From: Lachnospiraceae bacterium UBA1201 | GTDB taxonomy: Bacteria > Bacillota > Clostridia > Lachnospirales > Lachnospiraceae | Reading direction: 5' to 3' | NCBI GenBank assembly: GCA_002309675.1 | Contig: DBXX01000073.1 | Coordinates: 1 to 35,523 of the forward strand | Length of the DNA stretch: 35,523 bases | Shown here: positions 24,428 to 34,296 of the stretch, one piece after another | Layout: every line of letters starts with the position of its first letter | Position numbering within the stretch: the first letter of the stretch is position 1 | Translations under genes and position numbers: made by a program | Notes under the pieces: generated by a model | The model's database searches: none | The model's input: only the letters and a program-made list of their open reading frames with translations | Told to the model about the DNA's origin: nothing

Positions 24428-25702
24428 ATGGAAAAGAAACCATTTGTAACCTATGAGCAGATGAAGGAGATCGTGAAGAAATATCCCACGCCCTTCCATA
24501 TTTACGATGAAAAAGGACTTCGTGAGAACGTTCGGAACATCCGTAAGGCATTTGCCTGGAACCCCGGATTTCACGAGTATTTCGCGGTAAAGGCAAACCC
24601 GAACCCGTTCCTGCTGAAGATTCTGCAGGAAGAGGGCTGCGGCACGGACTGTTCTTCCCTGACCGAATTGATGCTTTCGAACGCCCTGAATTTCAAGGGC
24701 GATGACATCATGTTTTCTTCGAACGCAACGCCGGCAGAAGAGTATGTTTACGCAAAGAAGATCGGCGCGATCATCAATCTCGACGACTATACCCATATCG
24801 ACTTTTTGGATAAATGTGCCGGTATTCCGGAAACCATCTGCTGCCGTTACAATCCGGGCGGCGTATTCAAGATGAGTAACGGCATCATGGATAACCCCGG
24901 TGATGCAAAGTACGGCATGACGCCGGAGCAGATCCGCGCGGCTTACCCGCGTCTGAAGGAGCTTGGCGCGAAGCGTTTCGGTATGCACGCGTTCCTGGCT
25001 TCGAATACATTGACCAATGAATACTATCCGCTGCTGGCGAAGACCATGTTTGAAGTCGCTGTGGATATCAAGAAGACGACCGGTATTGCACTGTCCTTCA
25101 TCAACCTGTCCGGTGGCGTAGGTATTCCCTACCGTCCCGAAGACAGCGCAAACGACATCTTCGCGATCGGAGAGGGCGTTCGTAAGGCGTACGAAGAGAT
25201 TCTGGTACCTGCCGGCATGGGTGATGTTGCCATCTACACCGAGATGGGTCGTTTTGTTACCGGACCGTTCGGCGCTCTGGTGACAACGGCTGTTCATGAG
25301 AAGCACATCCACAAAGAGTATATCGGGTGCGATGCCTGCGCGGCGAACCTCATGCGTCCCGCGATCTACGGTGCTTATCACCACCTGACCGTTTTGGGTA
25401 AGGAAGACCAGCCTTGTGATCATAAGTATGATGTTACCGGTTCGCTCTGCGAGAACTGCGATAAGTTCGCAATCGACCGTATGCTGCCGAAGATCGACAT
25501 CGGCGACCTGCTGTACATCCACGATACCGGCGCTCACGGCTACTCCATGGGCTACAACTACAACGGAAAGCTCCGCAGCAAGGAACTCCTGCTGTGCGAG
25601 GACGGCTCCGTGAAGCTCATCCGCCGCGCCGAGACCCCGAAGGACTACTTCGCGACCTTTGATTTCTGTGATATCCTCGATAAGATGGATTATGATGTGT
25701 GA
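24428..25702 (+). CDS. lysA: Diaminopimelate decarboxylase
   Basis: This 424-residue PLP enzyme removes CO2 from meso-diaminopimelate to make lysine, in the cytoplasm. The PLP lysine is Lys55 in EYFAVKANPNP. FINLSGGVGIPY holds the phosphate-binding glycines, and TGSLCENCDKFA has the substrate-side Cys and Asp/Glu of fold III decarboxylases. The C-terminus IGDLLYIHDTGAHGYSMG has the conserved Gly-Ala-Tyr-like segment. Length is typical. Related ornithine/carboxynorspermidine decarboxylases are less likely. AGGAGATAG precedes the start, and a strong terminator follows. Confidence 0.9.
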   Translation: MEKKPFVTYEQMKEIVKKYPTPFHIYDEKGLRENVRNIRKAFAWNPGFHEYFAVKANPNPFLLKILQEEGCGTDCSSLTELMLSNALNFKGDDIMFSSNATPAEEYVYAKKIGAIINLDDYTHIDFLDKCAGIPETICCRYNPGGVFKMSNGIMDNPGDAKYGMTPEQIRAAYPRLKELGAKRFGMHAFLASNTLTNEYYPLLAKTMFEVAVDIKKTTGIALSFINLSGGVGIPYRPEDSANDIFAIGEGVRKAYEEILVPAGMGDVAIYTEMGRFVTGPFGALVTTAVHEKHIHKEYIGCDACAANLMRPAIYGAYHHLTVLGKEDQPCDHKYDVTGSLCENCDKFAIDRMLPKIDIGDLLYIHDTGAHGYSMGYNYNGKLRSKELLLCEDGSVKLIRRAETPKDYFATFDFCDILDKMDYDV

Positions 25703-25722
25703 TTAGAGTTTGATAAAACTAT

Positions 25723-25758
25723 AAAAGCAGGAGCACGTGAGTTTGCTCCTGCTTTTTT
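25723..25758 (+). terminator. Rho-independent terminator of lysA
   Basis: A 13-bp perfect stem (AAAAGCAGGAGCA with its complement) with an 8-base loop is followed by a six-T run. Confidence 0.93.
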
Positions 25759-25778
25759 GGTGTCGATTATTTATACAC

Positions 25779-25819
25779 AAAAAGTACCCCGGGGGTGCCG
25801 AGGAGGCCCGCCGGGGTAC
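25779..25819 (-). terminator. Rho-independent terminator of the purine permease gene
   Basis: On the minus strand GTACCCCG pairs with CGGGGTAC, with a GC-rich inner stem and a small loop, followed by TTTTT (25783-25779). It lies 28 bases after the permease stop. Confidence 0.8.
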
Positions 25820-25846
25820 AACAGAGTTTATGATCGTATTTTGCTA

Positions 25847-27295
25847 TTATACGACGATAAAGAACTTCAACAGGAAGATCAGGGACAGTACGTAGGTCAG
25901 GATCGATACCTTCTTCGCGTTGCCGGTGAAGAGCTGGAATACGGAGTAGCAGATCAGACCCAGGCCGATGGCATGTCCGATGGAGCTGGTGATGGGCATC
26001 GCGATGACCATGATAGCTACCGGAAGTACCTGAGACATATCATCGAAGTTGATCTTCTTAAGTCCGGAGAACATCAGGATGCCGACATAGATCAGAGCGG
26101 AACTGGTTGCTGCCGCAGGAATGATGGCTGCAATCGGAGCCAGGAAGATACATGCCAGGAAGCAGAGACCGGTAACGAGAGCAGTGAGACCTGTGCGGCC
26201 GCCGGCTTCTACGCCGGATGCGGACTCAATGAATGTTGTTACGGTAGAAGTACCGGTAACAGCACCGACTACGGTGCCGACTGCATCTGCGGTAAGAGCT
26301 TCTTTCATCTGCGGCATCTTACCGTTTTCATCGAGCATGTTCGCACGGCTTGCGGTACCTACCAGTGTGCCGATCGTATCGAACATATCGATGATACAGA
26401 AGGTAACGATCAAAGTGATAACGGTGAAGATTCCAATATCCAGGAAGTTGGCGAAATCGAATTTAAACAGGGTCTTTTCTGCCAAGTCGCCGAATGCGGG
26501 AACGAAGGAAGCATCTTTAAGTGAAGCAAACGGATTGGTATCCAGGAAGATCGCCTGACCGCCCCAGTTTATAACGCTTGCGCAGAGCATACCGATCAGA
26601 ACGGATGCTTTGATTTTTTTATGCGCGAGAACAACGATGATAAACAAACCGATGAACGTCGTGGCAACGGACAGAACCATTTCCGGGAATGCGTTGATCA
26701 TTTTATCGCTTGCAGCTTTAGCAGTCAGAGAACCGAAGAAATCACGTAACATGAAAAACGGGTTTTGACTGAATGGATCATTTGGATGGTCGAATATCTG
26801 GTTATTCGAGCCAAAACCGATGTTAAGGAGCATGAGGCCGATGGCCGGGGAGATACCCAAACGGATGCCGAGCGGAAGGGCTTCCACGATTTTTTCACGA
26901 ATACTAAACAGGGAAAGAATCAGGAAAATAACACCTTCGATCAGGATGATGCAAAGCGCTACCTGGAATGCCTTATCATAACTATCTACGCCGGCAATGC
27001 CCATTGCAGAGATGCTACCAACTACGGTTGCAAAGAATGCATTCAGTCCCATTCCGGGTGCGAGACCGAAGGGCTTATTTGCCAAAAATGCCATGACGAA
27101 CATAGCAATTGCAGAAGAGATACAGGTGGCCAGGAAGATCGCGTTCCATAAAGCCTGACTGCCCTTATTCCAGTCGATCAGCAAATTCGGGTTCAGCATG
27201 ATGATGTAGGCCATCGTCATGAAGGTCGTGAGGCCTGCGATGACCTCGGTACGAACATTGGTTTTGTTCTCTTTGAGTTTGAATAGTTTCTCCAT
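25847..27295 (-). CDS. NCS2 purine permease (AzgA/PbuG type)
   Basis: This 482-residue membrane transporter imports hypoxanthine/guanine or adenine with protons. It opens with KTNVRTEVIAGLTTFMTMAY, the AzgA-like start. KPFGLAPGMGLNAFF and GTSTVTTFIESASGVEAGGR are conserved substrate-side segments. About 12-14 transmembrane helices are visible. Of two start codons, the Met at 27295 is chosen because AAGGAG lies 7-8 bases upstream. The ATG at 27301 is only one base from it. The gene is divergent from phosphoglucomutase and close to guaA, which fits purine supply. It has a consensus promoter and a structured leader. Confidence 0.9.
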   Translation of the reverse strand: MEKLFKLKENKTNVRTEVIAGLTTFMTMAYIIMLNPNLLIDWNKGSQALWNAIFLATCISSAIAMFVMAFLANKPFGLAPGMGLNAFFATVVGSISAMGIAGVDSYDKAFQVALCIILIEGVIFLILSLFSIREKIVEALPLGIRLGISPAIGLMLLNIGFGSNNQIFDHPNDPFSQNPFFMLRDFFGSLTAKAASDKMINAFPEMVLSVATTFIGLFIIVVLAHKKIKASVLIGMLCASVINWGGQAIFLDTNPFASLKDASFVPAFGDLAEKTLFKFDFANFLDIGIFTVITLIVTFCIIDMFDTIGTLVGTASRANMLDENGKMPQMKEALTADAVGTVVGAVTGTSTVTTFIESASGVEAGGRTGLTALVTGLCFLACIFLAPIAAIIPAAATSSALIYVGILMFSGLKKINFDDMSQVLPVAIMVIAMPITSSIGHAIGLGLICYSVFQLFTGNAKKVSILTYVLSLIFLLKFFIVV

Positions 27296-27378
27296 TTTCA
27301 TACTCCTTTTGTGTGGGTGATGAGGCCGCCTGGCTCAGGTTTGGCTTCATCGGGGTTACGTTCAGTTTCACTAAATCA

Positions 27379-27407
27379 ATTATAAAATCCACCCTGTTGT
27401 CTGTCAA
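27379..27407 (-). promoter_or_regulatory. Consensus promoter of the purine permease gene
   Basis: On the minus strand TTGACA (27402-27407) and TATAAT (27379-27384) are separated by 17 bases, an exact sigma-A consensus. The leader is about 75 bases. Confidence 0.82.
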
Positions 27408-27508
27408 GTAAGAAGTGCGATTCTTATCAACAGAAGTTCGACGGAATTAATTGTCCGTAACGTCCATGCTTTTTTTAAAATACAGGAAGGAATCTTCACG
27501 ATTTTCTC

Positions 27509-27537
27509 TTGAGTTTGGAGGGCAATGTGTGTAAAAT
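27509..27537 (+). promoter_or_regulatory. Promoter of the phosphoglucomutase gene
   Basis: TTGAGT (27509-27514) and TAAAAT (27532-27537) are 17 bases apart. The leader to the ATG would be about 96 bases. Confidence 0.6.
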
Positions 27538-27574
27538 AATAAGGGGGAGTGTTATATTCCTCCGAGATGAAACA

Positions 27575-27610
27575 GCGCGCTGCCCGTGTTTCGCAGCCGC
27601 CTTTTTCTTT
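27575..27610 (+). terminator. Possible transcription attenuator in the phosphoglucomutase leader
   Basis: GCG-C-GCTGC (27575-27583) pairs with GCAGC-CGC (27593-27600), with one bulged base and a 9-base loop. It is followed at once by CTTTTTCTTT. It lies between promoter and start codon, where a terminator would make expression conditional. Confidence 0.4.
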
Positions 27611-27639
27611 CAAATTATAAACCTATGGGAGGATATCTT

Positions 27640-29367
27640 ATGTCTTACATGGAAAGCTACAAAGAGTGGTGTGAAAACCCATATTTTGACGAAGCGACCC
27701 GAAATGAGTTAAAGGCCATCGCGGGGGATGAAAATGAGATCAAAGAGCGGTTTTATAAGAACCTGGAGTTCGGTACCGGCGGTCTGCGTGGTATTTTAGG
27801 CGCAGGTTCGAACCGTATGAACATTTATACAGTACGTAAGGCTACACAGGGCCTTGCAAATTACATTTTGGCAAATGGAGGCCTGGGCCGCGGCGTTGCG
27901 ATCTCTTACGATTGCCGTCGCATGAGCCCCGAGTTTGCGGATTGTGCGGCTCTCTGCCTCGCAGCAAACGGCATCAAGGCATACATTTACCCGTCCCTGC
28001 GTCCGACGCCGCAGCTCTCTTTCACACTTCGTGAACTGAACTGCATCGCCGGCATCATGGTAACGGCCAGCCACAACCCGCCCGAATACAACGGTTATAA
28101 GGTATACTGGGAGGACGGCGCACAGGTAACGAGCCCGAAGGATGTCGATATCATCAATGAAGTTAATTCCATTACGGATTATTCGACCTGCAAGACCATG
28201 GATAAGACACAGGCCATGATCGACGGTTTGTATAATGTCGTTGGTTTCGACATGGACGACCGCTACATCGAAGCACTGAAGAAGCAGGTCATCCATCCGG
28301 AGATCTGCCGCGAGGTAGGTAAGGAACTGAAGATCGTCTACACACCTCTGTACGGAACCGGTAATGTTCCGGCGCGCCGTGTGCTGAAGGAGATCGGTTT
28401 CGAGCATGTTTATGAAGTTCCGGAGCAGGCCGTTGTAGACGGCAACTTCCCGACGGTTTCCTACCCGAACCCGGAGGATCCGAAGGCATTTGCACTGGCG
28501 CTGAAGCTGGCGAAGGAGGTCGATGCGGACGTTATCCTCGCAACGGATCCCGATGCCGACCGTCTCGGCGTTTACGCGAAAGATTCCGCAACCGGCGAAT
28601 ACGTTTCCTTCACCGGAAACATGTCCGGCGTTCTGGTTTGTGAATATGTGCTGAGCCAGAAGAAGGCTCTGGGTACATTGCCCGCAAACGGAGCTGTCGT
28701 AGAGACCATCGTTTCCACCGACCTGTGTAAGGCAGTTGCGGCGGAATACAATATGAAGCTGATCGAAGTGCTGACCGGGTTTAAGTACATCGGTGAGCAG
28801 ATCAAGTGGTTTGAGGAGCAGAACACCTACAGCTACCAGTTCGGTTTCGAAGAGAGCTACGGCCTGCTCGTTGGTACGCATGCGCGTGATAAGGACGCCA
28901 TCGTTGCGGTCATGCTGCTTTGCGAGGCAGCTGCCTTCTATAAGAAGCAGGGCCTGACGTTGTGGGATCAGATGATCAAGATTTACGAAAAGTACGGCTT
29001 CTACCGAGAGGGCGTACAGTCCCTCACCTTAAAGGGTCTGGACGGCGCGGCGAAGATCGGTGCCATCATGGAGGATCTCCGCAACAACCCGATCAAGTCG
29101 CTTGCAGGCTTGAATGTGAAGGAATTCCGCGACTATGAGAAGGACGCAGTCCTTGTTATGGCGGACGGTTCCAAGCATTCGACCGGACTGCCGAAGTCGA
29201 ACGTGCTCTACTATGAGTTCGAGAACAATGCATGGTGCTGCGTACGCCCGTCCGGCACCGAGCCGAAGATCAAGTTCTATATGGGCGTGAAGGGCACCGA
29301 TCTAAACGATGCAAATAAAAAACTTTCCGAACTGTCCGATGGCTTCATGGGACTGGTTCAGGAATAA
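27640..29367 (+). CDS. Phosphoglucomutase/phosphomannomutase (alpha-D-phosphohexomutase)
   Basis: This 575-residue alpha-D-phosphohexomutase interconverts glucose 1-phosphate and glucose 6-phosphate or the mannose forms. The phospho-serine is Ser144 in VTASHNPPEYNGYK, the metal loop is ATDPDADRLG (about residues 303-312), the sugar loop includes GFEESYGLL, and the phosphate loop is RPSGTEPKIKFY. Length fits the long Pgm/ManB clostridial group. The ATG at 27640 has GGGAGG upstream. An upstream Met at 27586 lies in the leader hairpin. guaA follows by 15 bases, so the two probably share a message, a link between sugar-phosphate and nucleotide synthesis. Confidence 0.93.
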   Translation: MSYMESYKEWCENPYFDEATRNELKAIAGDENEIKERFYKNLEFGTGGLRGILGAGSNRMNIYTVRKATQGLANYILANGGLGRGVAISYDCRRMSPEFADCAALCLAANGIKAYIYPSLRPTPQLSFTLRELNCIAGIMVTASHNPPEYNGYKVYWEDGAQVTSPKDVDIINEVNSITDYSTCKTMDKTQAMIDGLYNVVGFDMDDRYIEALKKQVIHPEICREVGKELKIVYTPLYGTGNVPARRVLKEIGFEHVYEVPEQAVVDGNFPTVSYPNPEDPKAFALALKLAKEVDADVILATDPDADRLGVYAKDSATGEYVSFTGNMSGVLVCEYVLSQKKALGTLPANGAVVETIVSTDLCKAVAAEYNMKLIEVLTGFKYIGEQIKWFEEQNTYSYQFGFEESYGLLVGTHARDKDAIVAVMLLCEAAAFYKKQGLTLWDQMIKIYEKYGFYREGVQSLTLKGLDGAAKIGAIMEDLRNNPIKSLAGLNVKEFRDYEKDAVLVMADGSKHSTGLPKSNVLYYEFENNAWCCVRPSGTEPKIKFYMGVKGTDLNDANKKLSELSDGFMGLVQE

Positions 29368-29382
29368 GAAGGATAATGATCT

Positions 29383-30936
<1,554 letters not shown>

Positions 30937-30964
30937 ATATATTAATTAAAAATATATAAAAAAC

Positions 30965-30986
30965 GTGAGGACAGCGATGTCCTCAC
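30965..30986. other. Intergenic hairpin between guaA and gpmI
   Basis: A perfect 9-bp stem GTGAGGACA/TGTCCTCAC with a GCGA tetraloop. On the plus strand it has no T run and lies close to the gpmI ribosome site. On the minus strand it is followed by TTTTTT. It may stabilise or separate the two messages or act as a weak terminator. Confidence 0.6.
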
Positions 30987-31004
30987 ATTCATGAAAGGAT
31001 CAAG

Positions 31005-32579
31005 ATGAAAAACAGAAAACAGGTAGTATTGGTAGTAATGGACGGTGTAGGTTTCTCCACGTCCGGTATCGGCGACGCAGTTACCGCTGCGAACACCCCG
31101 GTGCTGGATTCCCTCTTGAAGACTTGCCCGAACACAAGATTGAAAGCACATGGCACCGCTGTCGGTCTTCCTTCCGACGACGACATGGGTAACTCTGAAG
31201 TAGGTCACAACGCACTCGGCTGCGGTCAGATCTATTCGCAGGGCGCGAAGCTGGTAAATGAGTCGATCGAGAACGGTAAGATGTTCGCGTCCGATTCCTG
31301 GAAAGAAGCAGTGGCAAATGTAAAGAGCAAAAACTCGATCCTGCATTTCCTGGGCCTGCTGTCTGATGGTAATGTTCATTCCAACATTTCCCACCTGATC
31401 AGCATGATCAAGAAGGCAAAAGAAGACGGCGTGAAAGAGATCCGCGTGCACATCCTTCTGGATGGCCGTGACGTTCCCGCAACGAGCGCGCTGCAGTATG
31501 TTAAGCAGCTCGAGGAACTGATCGCGGAGCTGAATGGTGCTGATTTTCACTGCTGCATCGCATCCGGCGGCGGACGTATGAAGGTCACAATGGACCGTTA
31601 CCAGGCAGACTGGGGTATGGTCGAGCTCGGCTGGAAGACGCACGTAAAGGGTGAGGGACGCCAGTTTGCTACCGCGCAGGAGGCGATCGAAGCTTACAGA
31701 AAGGAATTTGACGTGATCGACCAGGATCTTCCTGCTTTCGTTATCGCAAAGGATGGCAAGCCGGTAGGCCCCGTTTCCGAAGCAGACAGCGTGATCCTGT
31801 TCAATTTCCGTGGCGACCGCGCACTCGAGATCTCCATGGCATTTGATTACGAGGAGTTCCCTTATTTCAACCGCGGACCGAAGCTCAACTGCTTCTACGC
31901 AGGTATGCTTGAGTACGATGGCGATCTGCACATCCCGACGCACTACCTGGTAAATCCGCCCGAGATCAAGAATACATTGTCCGAGCTGCTTGTAAGCGCA
32001 GGCCTGTCTCAGTACGCAGTATCCGAGACCCAGAAGTACGGTCACGTTACTTATTTCTGGAACGGCAACCGCAGCTCGAAGTTCAGCGAGGAACTCGAGA
32101 CCTTCAACGAGATCCCTTCCGATAAGGTTTCCTTCGATCAGCGCCCTTGGATGAAGTCCGCAGAGGTAGCAGACGACGTTATCAAGGCGATCGAGTCCGA
32201 GAAGTATGACTTCATCCGTTGCAACTTCCCGAACGGCGATATGGTCGGCCACACCGGTAACTTCGACGCGACCATCATGGGTGTTGAGTCCGTAGACCTG
32301 GCACTCGCCAGAATCATCAAAGTCTGCGACGAGTACAATGTAACGCTTCTGATCACCGCCGATCACGGTAACGCAGATGAAATGCTCGAGAAGAATAAGA
32401 AGGGCGAGCTGCAGGTACGTACCGCACACTCCCTGAACCCTGTTCCTTTCATCATCTATGATAAGAAGAACACATTTACCATCAAGGAAGGCAACTACGG
32501 TCTGGCCAATGTAGCGCCCACCGTTGCCACGATCCTTAACCTGAAGCCTTATGATTGCTGGGAGAAATCCATGATCTAA
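31005..32579 (+). CDS. gpmI: 2,3-bisphosphoglycerate-independent phosphoglycerate mutase
   Basis: This 524-residue manganese enzyme of glycolysis interconverts 3- and 2-phosphoglycerate. It is of the alkaline-phosphatase superfamily. Metal and catalytic residues are visible in VVMDGVGFS (Asp13), DMGNSEVGHNALGCG (Ser64 is the phospho-serine), FNFRGDRALE, and LLITADHGNADEML near residue 445. HILLDGRDVPATSA is the conserved substrate loop. Length is typical. GAAAGGATC precedes the ATG. It is 68 bases after guaA and is followed by a terminator. Codons are strongly C-ending, like a highly expressed gene. Confidence 0.97.
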   Translation: MKNRKQVVLVVMDGVGFSTSGIGDAVTAANTPVLDSLLKTCPNTRLKAHGTAVGLPSDDDMGNSEVGHNALGCGQIYSQGAKLVNESIENGKMFASDSWKEAVANVKSKNSILHFLGLLSDGNVHSNISHLISMIKKAKEDGVKEIRVHILLDGRDVPATSALQYVKQLEELIAELNGADFHCCIASGGGRMKVTMDRYQADWGMVELGWKTHVKGEGRQFATAQEAIEAYRKEFDVIDQDLPAFVIAKDGKPVGPVSEADSVILFNFRGDRALEISMAFDYEEFPYFNRGPKLNCFYAGMLEYDGDLHIPTHYLVNPPEIKNTLSELLVSAGLSQYAVSETQKYGHVTYFWNGNRSSKFSEELETFNEIPSDKVSFDQRPWMKSAEVADDVIKAIESEKYDFIRCNFPNGDMVGHTGNFDATIMGVESVDLALARIIKVCDEYNVTLLITADHGNADEMLEKNKKGELQVRTAHSLNPVPFIIYDKKNTFTIKEGNYGLANVAPTVATILNLKPYDCWEKSMI

Positions 32580-32605
32580 GACTGAACCAAAGGTTCTTTA
32601 TACAG

Positions 32606-32645
32606 AGCCCCGAAAGCATGCATAATGTGTGTTTTCGGGGCTTTG
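32606..32645 (+). terminator. Rho-independent terminator of gpmI
   Basis: A 10-bp stem AGCCCCGAAA/TTTCGGGGCT with a 17-base loop is followed by a short T-rich TTGTGTATT stretch. Confidence 0.8.
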
Positions 32646-32672
32646 TGTATTCCTTCCTACCACCATGTATTA

Positions 32673-32701
32673 TTGACATTATCAGACGGATAAGGTAGAA
32701 T
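32673..32701 (+). promoter_or_regulatory. Promoter of the zinc-ribbon gene module
   Basis: TTGACA (32673-32678) and TAGAAT (32696-32701) are separated by 17 bases. A small AAACG/CGTTT hairpin (about 32743-32756) lies in the leader. Confidence 0.68.
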
Positions 32702-32790
32702 GAAAGTGCATTTTCAGTGTGTGGTTTTAACGAAACGGTTCCGTTTTTAATAAAAATACATTTATAGAATAAAACAAGGAGTTTTGATAT

Positions 32791-33810
32791 ATGGCAGAAG
32801 AAAGTCAAACAGTTCAATGTGAGTGCGGGTACTGCGGACCGGTCTCTAATTTTTGTCCCGAATGCGGAAAGAAATTCCGGAACGTGCCGCTGTCCGGCCT
32901 GGTGGACCGGGAGTTTTCTACAGAAGAGAAGCAAAAACTCACGGAGCACGGCTGGAGAAACCAGGACGGTACGCTTCTGATGATCCTTCGGGACGGAAGA
33001 TTGATCTCGCAGTATATTACCGGAGTGAATGCGGTCGGGTTTACCGGCTTCGGAACGATGCAGCAGAAACCTGAGGAGTTTCGGCTCGATACAGGGTATT
33101 CCTATTACCAGATCGGAATGATGCCCGGCGGAATGATGATGGGACTGTTCGGAATCAAGGTTACGAGTGCGGGGTTCACGGTATATCTTCGTGATGCCGA
33201 TTATCATAAGGCGGAGCAGGCGGGCACGCCTCAGTATAGGATTCTTCGGCTGTGGTATGGCTCCGGCACGCTTCACGTAGATCTGTATTCATTTAAGGAT
33301 CAAAGGAGCTTCACGGTGGACCTCGTTTTGGATGATGCTGTCCGGATACCCTTCGCTGAGGAACAGCCGAAGGTAGGGCTGACCTGCCCGAAATGCGGCA
33401 GCGAGTTCCAAACGGGTATGTATTGTGAGCAATGCGGCGCAGAGTTAAAATGGGAGCCCCTGTTTTTGGGCTCTACCTATTCCTCGTGCAACCCTCCGGT
33501 TTCCGCAGGTTTTACTGTCTATGCATTCTCGGATGAGAAACTGATCTACCAATATAATACGAATGAGATCACGGAGCACCGGTATATTTCCGCGGAGGTG
33601 ATCGACGAGGCGTATCAGATCATCCGGAAATATCACATCGATGAATGGGAACAGTACCAGAATACATATGACGGCATAATGGGAGGCGATGTCTCCGTCA
33701 GATATCGGGACGGCGACCGGTTGGTCGGTACCTCCTTATCGCATATGGGATCCATGGTTCAGTCGGCTTACTGGGCTTTGAGGGAACTGTTCGGAAAGAA
33801 CATCCTCTGA
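32791..33810 (+). CDS. Double zinc-ribbon protein of unknown function
   Basis: This is a 339-residue protein with two CxxC-x(n)-CxxC ribbons. The first is Cys12/Cys15 and Cys22/Cys25 at the N-terminus (CGYCGPVSNFCPECGKKFR). The second is Cys199/Cys202 and Cys212/Cys215. Between them lies a beta-rich region with a glycine/methionine-rich stretch MMPGGMMMGLFG that is not long enough for a clear membrane helix. The C-terminal 120 residues form another alpha-beta domain. No family is recognised. Ribosome site AAGGAG. It has its own promoter and heads a same-strand group of three genes. Confidence 0.7.
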   Translation: MAEESQTVQCECGYCGPVSNFCPECGKKFRNVPLSGLVDREFSTEEKQKLTEHGWRNQDGTLLMILRDGRLISQYITGVNAVGFTGFGTMQQKPEEFRLDTGYSYYQIGMMPGGMMMGLFGIKVTSAGFTVYLRDADYHKAEQAGTPQYRILRLWYGSGTLHVDLYSFKDQRSFTVDLVLDDAVRIPFAEEQPKVGLTCPKCGSEFQTGMYCEQCGAELKWEPLFLGSTYSSCNPPVSAGFTVYAFSDEKLIYQYNTNEITEHRYISAEVIDEAYQIIRKYHIDEWEQYQNTYDGIMGGDVSVRYRDGDRLVGTSLSHMGSMVQSAYWALRELFGKNIL

Positions 33811-33871
33811 GAAAATGACGACCTCAAAGCTTTGAAGAAATGATCCGGCAACTACGTGGAGGAAATAGCAC

Positions 33872-34294
33872 ATGATACTAAAAGTAGAACTTAAGCAACC
33901 GGGCGCACGGGGCAGGAGAGTCATGCCTGTACCGTTTGAGATCGAGACGGTTCCGACGACCGTGGGAGAACTGATCACGGCTACGGTACGAAAATGCGTC
34001 GAGGCATATAATGAACGTGTACGAAAGGGAGAGGCCGGCATCACGCCGCTTACCGAGCGGCAGATCCGCGACATGGCGGACGTGGGCAGGATCACCTTCG
34101 GGATCTGCAACAGTGACCGGGAGCAGGATGTCCGGGAGGCGGTCGAATGTGCGCTTTCGGCTTTTAAAGACGGACTGTTTCGACTGTTTGTAAACGAAAA
34201 AGAGCAGTCTTCGGAGGACGAAGCGATCGACCTTAAGGAGGGAGATGTGCTTACGTTTATACGGCTCACCATGCTGGCAGGGAGGATGTGGTAA
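33872..34294 (+). CDS. Probable beta-grasp (ubiquitin/ThiS-like) protein
   Basis: This 140-residue protein's layout suggests a beta-grasp fold: strands at about 2-8 and 19-25, helix TTVGELITATVRKCVEAYN (29-47), a helical insert (about 50-100), then the closing pair FRLFVNEKEQ (103-112) and IDLKEGDVLTFIRL (119-132). The LKEGDVLTF step is like ThiS/MoaD and Ubl proteins. The C-terminus is LAGRMW, so no free Gly-Gly is present. The fold is inferred from pattern only. GGAGG precedes the ATG. Its stop is 2 bases before the next start, so it is co-translated with the large protein that follows. Confidence 0.55.
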   Translation: MILKVELKQPGARGRRVMPVPFEIETVPTTVGELITATVRKCVEAYNERVRKGEAGITPLTERQIRDMADVGRITFGICNSDREQDVREAVECALSAFKDGLFRLFVNEKEQSSEDEAIDLKEGDVLTFIRLTMLAGRMW

Positions 34295-34296
34295 AT

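Larger units (their letters stand above)
27302..27639. other. Divergent intergenic region with two promoters and two leaders
   Basis: About 340 bases without a gene. The left part is the permease leader: on the minus strand GATGA-GCC pairs with GGC-TCATC (27319-27352), enclosing a CCTG/CAGG stem, in the stretch between promoter and start. The right part carries the phosphoglucomutase promoter, a small hairpin at 27543-27563 and a possible attenuator at 27575-27610. The middle (27408-27508) shows no clear feature besides A/T-rich sequence. I could not match a purine riboswitch consensus. Confidence 0.5.

Noticed and set aside
24347..25537. A 396-codon frame antisense to lysA
   Set aside because: The lysA motifs are on the plus strand; the reverse frame is a shadow.
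27302..27378. Classic purine riboswitch before the permease
   Set aside because: The conserved aptamer core sequence was not found in the leader, which is also rather short for the aptamer plus expression platform.
30942..32429. A 495-codon open frame antisense to gpmI
   Set aside because: gpmI is certain on the other strand. The antisense product has no recognisable domain.
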